Source: Odontesthes bonariensis (Eukaryota; Chordata; Actinopteri; Atheriniformes; Atherinopsidae). From it: a DNA stretch of 64,000 nt. Every line of letters starts with the position of its first letter. Position 1 is the stretch's first letter. The stretch covers positions 31,080,163-31,144,162 of the forward strand of contig NC_134510.1 of assembly GCF_027942865.1 (NCBI RefSeq), in the 5' to 3' direction. The notes beneath the pieces were generated by a model that saw only the letters and a program-made list of their open reading frames with translations, had not been told where the DNA came from and did no database searches. This document shows positions 48,888-59,626 of the stretch, one piece after another. Position numbers and translations under genes: made by a program.

Positions 48888-49964
48888 TGACTCACATCAG
48901 GCTCCAGAAGTGACACCCGTCCTTCGAACTCAGACTGAACTTTTTTGGTTTTCTTGTTGGTGTGAAATATTATGTCAGAATCGCCACATCTCTGTTTAAA
49001 AGGTTCACATTTGAACCAGACTAAATGTTTAGGTGTGAAACGATAAGCAGTTGTGAAAGAACACGGTATCACAACACAGAGTCCAGCCTCTGCTGTTATT
49101 TCTCTTTCATTGAGAGTGATACAGAATCCAGATTGACAGTATTGTTTCCCCCAGAATGCTGAACCTGTTAATGAAAAGGAGAGACATGAATAAAAGTAAA
49201 AGGATTAATACGAATAAAAGGTAATATTAACTAAAACATCAAACAGCTCAACCAATTCAATATAAACACTTTCAAAGATGTATGTTTTAAGATTTGTCTT
49301 AAAAAATTACTCCAACAGGGAGCTGGTTCAATGGGAGAGGGGCTGGAAAACTAGTTTGAAAAGTTCTTGGTACCACTTTGGCAGATCAGCATTTTCAGAA
49401 GAAAGAGCTCTTAAGAGGTAAAAGGGAACAATAAAATCTTTCAAAAAAGCTGGACCTTTGCCATTAAGGGCTTTGTACGTCATTAGGATTTTAAATTCAC
49501 CAGTGCAGAAAAGCTAACATAGGAGAGATGTGATTTCTATTGGCAGCACCAGTCAGTACTCTGGCAGCAGCATTTTGTATCAACTGAAGAATTTTAAGGG
49601 AGCTGTTTAGGCATCCTGTAAATATGGCATTACAGTAGTCCAGCCTAGATGTGAATAATGTGACAACTTCTGTCTTAAAGGTGCTACTTTATAGTGTTAT
49701 ACTACACAGCACAGCATTCAGAACATCTATTAAACAACAAGAAAAGGTGGCAAACAAGCTTGTATTGGATATTAAATTCAGAGTGAGAACAAATACATGT
49801 CTTCTGAAAATATGAATGGAAAATACAGTCTCAAATGTAAACACGTATAGTGTGTCTAATTTACAAAAACATTTCTAATTAACAAAGAAAATGCAAACAG
49901 TACCTGAGTAGGCATTGCTGCCTCTTACAGAGAAAAACACAGCGGCCCAGATGAGAACGAGCAT
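48888..49964 (-). pseudogene. F': truncated duplicate of gene F (leader plus part of V)
   Basis: The leader exon (49964-49904) and the first two thirds of the V exon (49164 to about 48888) are intact copies of gene F. At the duplication edge the coding frame runs into an (AT)n tract and stops soon after (VSH then IYIYIY). The F-strand Arg segment is missing. A consensus-like donor (GAT|GTGAGT) happens to lie at the break, but no compatible partner exon is seen. It is probably a 5' pseudogene, though it has a complete copy of the upstream region. Confidence 0.8.
49313..49690 (-). mobile_element. LINE ORF2 C-terminal fragment (right copy)
   Basis: This is a duplicate of the fragment at 44935-45330, carried along by the segmental duplication. 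Confidence 0.75.
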
Positions 49965-50068
49965 CTTTATTTGAAGCTGGGACAAACTTTAGTGCAGCAG
50001 ATGCAATGAAAAGGAAAAAAAAGAAAAAGATTAATTGGAAAGTCCAAACTTTACATCACACATACGAA

Positions 50069-50540
50069 ACAGGATGTTGCACATTTACGTAGTCCGCTGT
50101 TACATAATGAGCACACCTTACCTAAATGTGTGAGTGGGCTCACTTTTGGCTCACTTTTTTACATATCTGTTGATTCAAAATGAATACATTTCCTTTGCCT
50201 GCACAATCTTTACAACTCAACAACACCACCAAGATAAAAAAATATTATAGAAAAAGATCTCTCATATTCCAAGATTAGCTTTAGGCCTCCTCTATCATTT
50301 AATGAACATAGCAACGACGGCAAATACAAATCTCAACATATCAGCTCACCCCTCTTCATCCACTCAGTCGACAATGTGCTAAATAAATGGGATGAAAATT
50401 TCAGTTCAGAATAGGATAGAAGTTAAATGTTGTTTACCTCTTCTAGCTGGTCCCCCTTGTCTCACTCACAGATTTACTTCTATGAAGTTTCTCTTCCTCT
50501 GCACTATTTTCTATTTCTTCCCTCTTTATGCAACTTCAAG
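50069..50540 (-). promoter_or_regulatory. Duplicated upstream block of F'
   Basis: ACAGGATGTTGCA lies at 50069-50081 and the 5'-exon donor edge at 50438, both copied from the gene F promoter region. Confidence 0.4.
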
Positions 50541-53500
50541 ATTTCAGGAAGCTTGTCAGCATACTGCAGAGAATGCTGCTGTTCTGTTGAGACAGACTCA
50601 AGTTATGATCCCTAAATATCCCACCACAGTGTGTTCATTATATATTTGATTTAATGTAACATTTATCCTTTAATATTAGAAGAAGAAATAAAAACAACCT
50701 TTGTTGTTTAGGGTTTTTTTTCTAATTGTCCTATGACTGGGATAATGTGCAACTATCTAATGATCCCGGACTGACATGTCAGTCTCTGCACTGTTCATGT
50801 GTTTTCTATGTGATGTTCTTCAATGTGACTGTGAGTAATAGGCCTATCAAGCGTATCCTTTTTTTTGTAAATCACAGTGCACATATCATACAATATTTTT
50901 CTATTGCTGGTTGATCTCTGCATGTTTAAAATTCATTGATAGAAACATTAACTTGGCTTGACTTAAAATGGATGAAGTGCTTTAAATTGGTTAATATTCT
51001 AACAGAAACCATTTGGTTTCACCATTTCCTTATTTCCACAGGATGCAGCCTCTTGTGAGACACTTCTGCATATTTGTGTTATTTAACGATTTACAGTGTG
51101 CTATGAAAATCTCAGCAAAGTAACTCAGAGTTTCAACCTTCATGCGTTTCTTCATATTTGAGACAGTGGAAACAAATGTATGACATCTTTACTTATAAAT
51201 GCCCCTCCCCCACAAAACTTCTACGATTAAAACTCATTTTGGTAAAATGTTCTGTCAGTTGAGTCACAGATTACCCGTTTATTTGTCTAATTAAAGCTCC
51301 AATGAACATTTTTTTTGTCTAAATACACATAAAAGTGTGCGTATATCATAAATCTCTGTTGTTGGAGTTGTAAACTGACTGTAAACTTGTTAAGTGCACT
51401 GATCACTTTTTATACTGTTGAGACATTTCTTATATATGTTTCTATTAAGTTGTAATTCTTTATAGATATTTGTCTTTAACAGCTATGTTTCAGGCACATG
51501 ATGTTCAGTATTATCACATTTACATGACTGTTAGTGGTGGGGACAAGGTACTCTGCCTGTGTATTAACAAATTACAAATTACATAGAAATGACACTTTAA
51601 AATGTAATTTCTGCTGACCTTGCTACTTAACAAATAGATACACAAACACATGAGAAACAAAGGAAACAAAACATTCATTATATACAGTGGCAGCAGAACC
51701 CTTCTTAACTGAGGTAAGGTACTAACGGATTAAGTTATATTTAAAACCCGAGGACATTATGAAACAAACCAGAAAGGTGTCTAATATCTACATGTAATCC
51801 TGGAGAATTTGCCTTTTGTCTCGTTTGTGTCGCCTACAGATTTGGTTTGTAACGCCACTTTCATAAAAAACAAATCTCTGCTTTAGCCCTGCCCATGTAC
51901 AGCAAGACACATGAATTTGATGCCATGTCAAAGAGGCCACAAAGACACCATCAAACACTGACAAAAACTTCAAGTACCTGTAAAGCCAAACAGTGGCTGG
52001 AAACCAAAGTTGAGAACTGCAGAATCTCAGCTGTATTTACACTACAGGACAGTTTCAGATCCAGGTTAATGTTCCTAAAAACAAGTCAGAGGCACATTGC
52101 AACTTTTCTAGAGTTACTTAAAGTTAGGGTTTGTTCTGATTATGCCTCCTTCATCAATTAGATCTTTACTTAATTTACAAAATTACAGAATGGGTTTATG
52201 TTTATGTTTTAAGTTTCACGTCATATTTGCCACAGCATAATGTTGTTTTGCGTAAAACTCATAATAAAGCAAATAATGCTGTAAGAATATTTAGTTTTCT
52301 GCCAAGACTACGGGATCCACCCCTTCCTTTGTAACAAAGGAGATCCTAACGTTCAAAACTGAAGATTTTAGAATGGGAATCCACAAAATGAAGAGCGATG
52401 TCACAGTGGAGATGTTTTACATGCAGTCTGTTTGAAAAACACAAAGCTAGCAAGTGCTTAGCTGTTGACGAGTTGCTATAGCTGTTAAAGCAGTGGTATT
52501 AGTGTAAGACAGTATCTTTGTTGTGACCCTTCTGACTAATTTTCATTTAACTGGGCGTCGAAAGTATTTTTTGCTGTGATTTTTGACAGACAACAATGGG
52601 GCCGCTAACTGTGGAGCTTGACACACTGGTTCGTGAACATTTCAAAAGAGTAATACATTGGCATCACAAAATCGTTCATACAGAAAAAGTCAGACCGCAC
52701 AATCGCTTGGCGCTATTTTCTCTGCAGACCGAGCAGTCCCCTGCTTCCGAGCAGTAAACACCTGCAAACACATGCAAATGTACTACTCTTTTGAACGCAT
52801 ATTGTTTTGAGAAGCAAAACGCTTTATTTTTGTGGCCCCAGCAAACTAGCCAGACTACCTTCGTCAACGCCAAAACTCAGCTGGAACTCGGCTCACAGCA
52901 CGCAGAGGGGGGTAAGAAAATGTTCATAAATAATATTGCTAGTATGGGATGTCATACAGCCTCAAGTCAAAAGAGGCGAACTATGCCTTTAAAATCTCTG
53001 TTTACAGGACATCACTCAGCAGTGTGGACCCTCACATTATCATTACACAACACCTGGCAAAGATTATGGAATCACCACTCTCGGAGGATGTTCATTCAGT
53101 TGTTTTTTATTGTGAAAAAATAAAAGTAAACAAAGCACAGAAATTACTCAAAACTCTTTTATTATGTATATATATAGTATAGTCTATATTCAGATTCAGC
53201 ATATCATATCTACTGATACTAAATCAGATTAGCTTGGATAACTTTCTGGAAAACTCATGTATCTCCTGATGGCCGATAAAGTTGAACTATAAGCACCCAT
53301 ATGTCTACTTAGAGTGAGAGCGAGGTATTCAAATTGTGTAAATTAACCCAGGTAAATGCTGGTGAGGGTTGATGCCATCCATGGAAGAGTGTGGAAGTGT
53401 CTGAGACTGGGCCGGGAGGAGGGCAAACAATCAGCGGAACTGCAAGAGAGGCCTGCTTACATGAGAGAAGCCTGGACTGAGCTGCTGTTATGGACCTAAA

Positions 53501-53815
53501 GCTGTCGATCAGTTCATCCTTCTCCCGGAATTTAATGTCCAATTGATAATTAGTCAGATAATTTTGATGTTTTTAACATTTTTTTCAACAAATAAGACCA
53601 TGAATATCTCACATAGTATGGAATAGAATATAATATAAGTACTTTATTCATCCCAGCTGGGAAATTACTTCAGTAGCTTGTTCTGTTTATCTTTACTAAT
53701 TTTATATTTCATATTTGTTTCTACATGTAATATCCTGTGATGAGGTGGTTTCTATGAGAGATGTGTCTTTCATTTGAATTAATTTGAAATAGATAGACAG
53801 CTTTCTAAAGACTTA
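50541..53815. other. Spacer between F' and gene G
   Basis: To 53175 this is the duplicate of 46191-48887. Beyond it is about 640 bp of unassigned DNA with a LINE-type tail at 53621-53673. No gene is seen. Confidence 0.5.
53621..53673 (-). repeat. LINE 3'-end fragment
   Basis: On the minus strand it reads TTTCCCAGCTGGGATGAATA and continues AAGTACTTATATTATATTC, a familiar fish LINE 3' tail. Confidence 0.55.
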
Positions 53816-56538
53816 TCAGGGCCGTTGTTGGCCAATAACATCATACTCTGTTGATGCATCTGTTTTTTTCAGGGACATGTAAGTTCTGTCCTCTTCATTT
53901 GGTTTCACCTTTTGTCTTGTGTTCCTTTGAAAAGAGAAAAAAAAATCAGCTCATTATTTGTTGTTTTCAGAAGTTCAGCAATTTAAAGAGCTTTGAAAAA
54001 GATGGAGTAGCATACCAGAGGTACCATATGCAGATTAGAAAGCAAACATTTACACTGAGAGACACACCAGCTATGGCCCAGGGAAGAATTCCACTTTGTT
54101 TCCCAAGATCAACTGTGAAAACCACAAAATTCTGGTTAAATATCACATACTACACTTAGTGTGAGCTATGCAGAGCTATAAAGAGCTTATCACGACAACA
54201 ACAGGTAATGACTGAAGATCAGTATTATATACTTACACCTCACAGTAACATCCGCATGTGTAATTACAGTCATGTTCAGGTATTTTGCTGTGCAGACGTA
54301 GAGTCCAGAATGTTCTGCTGTCACATTTGGGATTACAAATGTGGCTGATCCAGTGTTGCTGGGCAGGGTTGTGCAGGAATTTAATTTAGTCCACATGAGG
54401 GATGATGGAGGGAAACTGTCAACACTGCAGGTCAGATTTAGAGTCTCACCCTCCATCACACTCCTGTCCCCAGTGACTTTGACTTCCTTCATATCTACCA
54501 GCAGAAAAAATTAATCAAAGAACAAAATTTCATAGATTATTTTGGCTAGAACACAGTTTAGAGAAACATCAAGCAAATATTTTAGACGGAAATATACTCA
54601 CACTTAACGTTCAGAGTCACAGTCTCCTCCGTAGTTCTGCCACCTGCAAAGTTAATCTTACAGGTGACATTGGTGTTGTGGTGTTCAGCTGAAGGGTTAA
54701 AGGTCACAAAAGAGCTGTGTCTGCATTTTAAAGCAGTCAGATTACTGGTCTCAGCAGAGATATTTTGTGTGATGGCAGAGTCCTTCTCTCCTGCTCCTCT
54801 CCACGACCAGGTGATTTTAGGATGTGACCCGGAGCAGGAACCAGGAGCAGTGCAGGTCAGTGTGGTCTGCTGCCCCTCTGTCAGTGGAGGAACCATCAGA
54901 GTGGGTTTCTGATTTAGACCTGATAGAAACACAGAGTATGAACAGTCTGAATATCACTATTATGTTAAATTTATGAATGAAATAATCAGATGTATCAGAA
55001 TCATTTCAATACAACAGGGATTAGCAATTTTATTAGGAAGCGATGCAGTTCCACAACTCTAGAAACATGGTGAACAACACAGAAGAGATACACAGCACAT
55101 TTTACAGTTTGTCCTACCTTTAACTGAGACGTTTGCCCTCGGAGAATATGTAAATCCATCTGTCTTTCCATTCAAGAGACCATTAACTCTGAGCTGATAT
55201 GATCCAGAATCAGACTGCCCAACATCATTGATCACGATGCTGCAGTTTGTATGACTCACATCAGGCTCCACAAGGGACACCCGTCCTCTGAACCCAGTCT
55301 GAACTCTTTGGTTTGTTTTGTCTGAGTCAAATATAATGTCAGAATTATCACATCTCTCTCTAGAGTGTTCACATTTGTACCAGACTAAATGTTGAGGTGT
55401 GAAGCCATAAGCAGTTGTGAAAGAACACGGTATCACAACACTGAGTCCAGCCTCTGCTGTTATTTCTCGTTCACTGAGGGTGATACAGTATCCATGTTGA
55501 CAGTATTGTTTTCCCCAGACTGAGGAACCTGTTGGTGAAAGGAGAAACAAAATGATCTTATTTGACTTTATTTTTTATCATAATGTTGAATATTTGTTGA
55601 CAAAAGGCTACTGCACTGGCAATGTCTGTTTTCCATAAGCTGCTTTTTAGTTTAAGTCTGTACAACAGATATTCAGAATACTAAACACTGCATTGAAAAA
55701 AAAGTTGTAATTAAAATAAATGCTCATTTGTCTGCATCACTTAAGTATGGTGAACGTTTCCATGAAGGACCACAGGGCTATATGCTACACTTTGCAGCTT
55801 TAATTACCTTTAACTGAGACGTTTGCCCTCGGAGAATATGTAAATCCATCTGTCTTTCCATTCAAGAGACCATTAACTCTGAGCTGATATGATCCAGAAT
55901 CAGACTGCCTGACATCATTGATCAAGATGCTGCAGTTTGTCTGACTCACATCAGGCTCCACAAGTGACACCCGTCCTCTGAACCCACTTTCGTCTGAGTC
56001 AAATATAATGTCAGAATTATCACATCTCTCTCTAGAGTGTTCACATTTGTACCAGATTAAATGTTGAGGTGTGAAGCCATTAGCAGTTGTGAAAGAACAC
56101 GGTATCACAACACTGAGTCCAGCCTCTGCTGTTATTTCTCGCTCACTGAGGGTGATACAGTATCCATGTTGACAGTATTGTTTTCCCCAGATTGAGGAAC
56201 CTGTTGGTGAAAGGAGAAACAAAAAAAACCTTATTTTTTTCGTTTTGCAACCATAATGAATAAATGTGCTAAAAGCCCATGTTTTTATGTCTGTTTTATA
56301 GAAGCTGCTTTGTAGTTTCAGTCTTCAGATCATAATACTTACAAATAGTATGTAACATAATATGTATATACATATATGTATATATAAACTGTAGGTGAGA
56401 ACAAATGCATGCTATCTGTAAATAAAAATAAATAAATAAATAAAAATATCTTAAATCTTAGAAAATGCTATAAATACCTGTGTCTGCATTGCTGCCTCTC
56501 ACAGAGAAAAACACAGTTGCCCAGATGAGAACAAACAT
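53816..56538 (-). CDS. Gene G: Siglec-like receptor with two V domains and a short ITSM tail
   Basis: Exons are 56538-56478 (leader MFVLIWATVFFSVRGSNADT), 56200-55808 (V1), 55528-55118 (V2), 54919-54602 (second-domain type), 54494-54237 (C2), 54112-54016 (membrane segment ILPWAIAGVSLSVNVC) and 53924-53816 (tail). The model is 548 residues and closes in frame. V1 and V2 are near copies; V1 lacks six codons (DSDESGFRG against DSDKTNQRVQTGFRG). Both keep the F-strand Arg in YQLRVNG. The tail has RTYMSL and TEYDVI; the latter fits the ITSM consensus. It shares its tail type with gene H, so G and H form a subgroup. Confidence 0.86.
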
Positions 56539-56662
56539 CCTTATCTGAAGGTGGAAACTGTCCGGATGTCCCCAGTACAGGACAAACATTACTGCAGCAG
56601 ATTAAGTAAAATTGCAGAAATAGAAACAATGGAATATCCCCACTTGACATCACATATGTGAC

Positions 56663-57110
56663 ACAGGATATTGCATGTCTTGGTGCTCCACGCCTTCAAT
56701 ATTAGCACATCTTATCAAGGGGTGTGACAACACTTTTTGACATATCTCCTTTTTAAGATAACTAAATGTACTTTATTTATCTTTGATCACACATATCCAT
56801 GTTTCATGCCATACGGCTGGTGTCCAGTTTTAGGACACCAATTTAATTTGATAAATGCACCAATTCTGAAAAGGACAGAGCTTGTCTCCATCCTTTCATC
56901 CACTTTTTTTTACATCAACAGATATCAGCTCTTAGTTTTACCAGCAATGCCATGTGTCCTAAAGCAATGTGATGATAAGATAAATAACTTTCAAAATCAG
57001 TGAAAGTCTTTTTCACCTTCCTTTCCTTGTTCCACTCTCCTTCACAAACTTTTTTTCTGGATCTTCTATCCGTGACTTCTCTTTTCTGTTTCTTCCTTTA
57101 TGAAACATGA
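56663..57110 (-). promoter_or_regulatory. Gene G upstream block and putative 5' exon
   Basis: ACAGGATATTGCA lies at 56663-56675. A 5' exon-like stretch ends at 57017 with AAGGAAG|gtgaaa, and a TATA-like TCATAAAGG (minus strand) lies near 57097. Confidence 0.38.
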
Positions 57111-57450
57111 ACATCTCAAGAAGTCTGTTGTTGCATCACAAAACAATATCACATCTCCCCTGTGACAGATTGAATTCATGATTTTTCAATCACATTATCT
57201 TTCTTGTTCATTGAATTCCAGGATAATAGGAAACAATGTTGTCTACTTTCTAACTTTCTAATCTGCCTTCATGATTAGAAACATGTATGTATGTTGCATG
57301 TATGAGCAAGTTGACAGAAAGCACATAATTTCTAGCAGTTCTGTGTTCTGAGAAGATATTGGGCTTTTCTATGGGTTGTATCTCAAAAATGTTAAATTAA
57401 TCATCTTTGATAAGCCTATGACTTTCACTGTCTTTCATTATAAGAACCTA

Positions 57451-57681
57451 CAAGTAAGTGTTTTTTTTTTGTTTTTTGGGGGGCTTTTTATGCCTTTTAA
57501 TGGATAGACAGTTGGAGAGAGACAGGAAGCAGGGGGCAGAGAGATGGGGAAGACATGCAGCACAGGGCCGTCCGGTGCGGGACTCGAACCGGGGCTAGCT
57601 GCAGCGAGGACTATAGTCTCTGTACATGGGGCGGCTGCTAAACCCACTACGCCACCGACCGCCCCTCAAGTAAGTGTTTTT
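57451..57681 (-). mobile_element. tRNA-derived SINE with 15-bp target duplication
   Basis: The target CAAGTAAGTGTTTTT occurs at 57451-57465 and 57667-57681. On the minus strand the insert (57466-57666) begins GGGGCGGTCGGTGGCGTAGT. It has an A-box-like TGGCGTAGTGGG and a B box GGTTCGAGTCC and ends in a C/A-rich tail. It is a different family from the ATGG-tailed SINE. Confidence 0.92.
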
Positions 57682-59626
57682 AATTAAAAAATGAAAACTT
57701 AACATAGTAAATAATTAAGGTAATAAACATGTGAATTGTTAAATAATGTCCTCAGAAACTAAAAAAAAAGCACTAATTTGCATTAGCATCTGAATTTTAT
57801 TAAACTTAGAACTAAAATAACAGTCATAGTCAGATAGTCATCTTAACAGTGTTTTTATACCTCTTAGACATATTTTCTCTAAGGTCATAACAAAAGGAGC
57901 GAACACTCTTCCAGTGCCGCAGACAGATGTTTGTGGAACACAAACCAAAACGATGAGTGGAAAATTAAATGATTTATAATGTCCACATGGGGACAGTGAT
58001 GTTAACTAAAAAGAGCCCACAACATCATCAGATTTAAACAAAGATGTTTCCAGTATTTCCTCATTTCATCTTTCTGGGGCCTTGAAGCAACTTCTGCATA
58101 TTTGTGTGCTTTTTTTTTTGTCAAACTAACCAAAATCTTTACTCCAACACTGCCCTTCCACTTCCTGTTAGCCACCAAGGTGCTATTTATTTCTGATTGA
58201 TTTATTTAGGCTAAATGACAACCGTTTCTGATAATGATAACTCAGTCTATATCTTATGCCTGAACAATAAAGAGTCTGAAAAATTGATTGGGTAACCAAC
58301 ACCGTCCGTTTTTTTTTTTTGTTTAGTATTGGATTCAAAATGCTCGGAAAATGATAAAAGGTCTGTTTTAACTCCTAACACATGAAAGGGAGACCTCCAG
58401 TTATCTTGTGAAAATATTTTATTGGTTATTAAAAAAAATAACATGTTAGAAACAGCATATAAATCATTCTTGCCTAATATTATGTTGCCCCGGGGGAGCT
58501 TTTAGCAGCCTACAGTTAACAGCATTGACTGTTTACAGATGTACTGTTCATACTGGAAATCTTTTAGATGTAAACAGCCCTTAATCTTATAAACTTGTTA
58601 ATGACAAAGGATTATAGTGTATTACAACTTCATAATAACCACACAGTTTGCTTTTTTATTACCTCAGTAACTCACAAAACATACTGTGACAGTGTACTTA
58701 AATACAGGCTGAAATTCTGTAATATGACTTATTGATATATATTCAAATGTGTTGTAAATAGTTTTGCAACGATCACCTGCAGTTCCTACTTGTTGCCTGC
58801 AGAGGTCGGTAAATGCTAACAATGATTAGACATTTTATGCTAGAACTTTAAATATGTTGGTCCACAGCACTGAAAATGTTTTCTTGTATTTTTATGTTTA
58901 AGCTTGTCATACTTTTTCCAGAAAGAGTTGACCTTGGAGAAAATGCCACCAAGACATTTCCATCTTCAAAGACTAATGGGGAGGTAAAATGATCCAGAGT
59001 GATTCTGACTCACACCAGGACCAAACAATGACACCTGAATTGCAGACAGAGCTACTTCAGAGAACTGCTACATCTTTGCCAAATGGTTCACTTTTTTTTT
59101 ACCAAATTACATTTTGGTATTAAAACCCCAAAATATTAAAGAATGAATGAATATGTTAATGAAACGTCAAAATTGTGACAAAGAATGGTATGTTTTTTGG
59201 CAAAATACATGATATCTAATAAGTGATAAAGACAGATACAATGGCTGTAGACATTTTACATAAAAGCAATATTAGACCACATGGCATTTTGGAATTTTAT
59301 ATATTGATTTATCACTTCCAATTCACAACCAATTCCTTCATTTAGTAGAAAGAACAAGACCGAGCTAAAAAAAAAAAAAAAAAAAAAAAGGCAATGTGCT
59401 CCATTGGCAAATAAGCAAAATAAAAGCATAATAATGATGATGAATTATATTCAGAAAATATCTAAGTACAGGAAAAATGTGACATTCCTAAAACAGTGCA
59501 TACAAAAGAGATGTGAAGTTGCAAGCCATGTAACTATGTATGGCTGTAATGCACATCATGCATTTTTATGCAGACTGTCCATCAATAGAGCTTGCTGAAA
59601 TACATCCTTGAGGCTTTTAAGACTTT
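57682..59626. other. Spacer between genes G and H
   Basis: The spacer holds a relic V exon (58920-59100, listed separately) and a poly(A) run of 23 at 59367-59389. Nothing else was recognised. Confidence 0.5.
58920..59100 (-). pseudogene. Relic V exon of a lost receptor gene
   Basis: Plus-strand pieces GATCCAGAGTGATTC, CTGACTCACACCAGG and ATGGTTCAC fall in the order and spacing of the V exons of F and H. The preceding CTGCAGTTCC...CAGAGGTC stretch (58790-58810) matches the intron flank of gene H near 62345-62370. Frames are lost. This marks a former receptor gene between G and H. Confidence 0.6.

Larger units (their letters stand above)
48888..53175. repeat. Tandem segmental duplication, right copy
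   Basis: The right copy begins at TGACTCACATCAGGC inside the V exon and ends in an AT tract near 53160-53175. Differences from the left copy are scattered substitutions and small indels, such as a shorter stretch opposite 47700-47730. Confidence 0.92.

Noticed and set aside
52791-53123. 110-codon plus-strand open frame
   Set aside because: It lies in duplicated non-coding DNA. The left copy (48495-48683) has a different, shorter frame, so it is not under coding constraint.
57438-57647. 69-codon minus-strand open frame
   Set aside because: It lies wholly within the tRNA-derived SINE.
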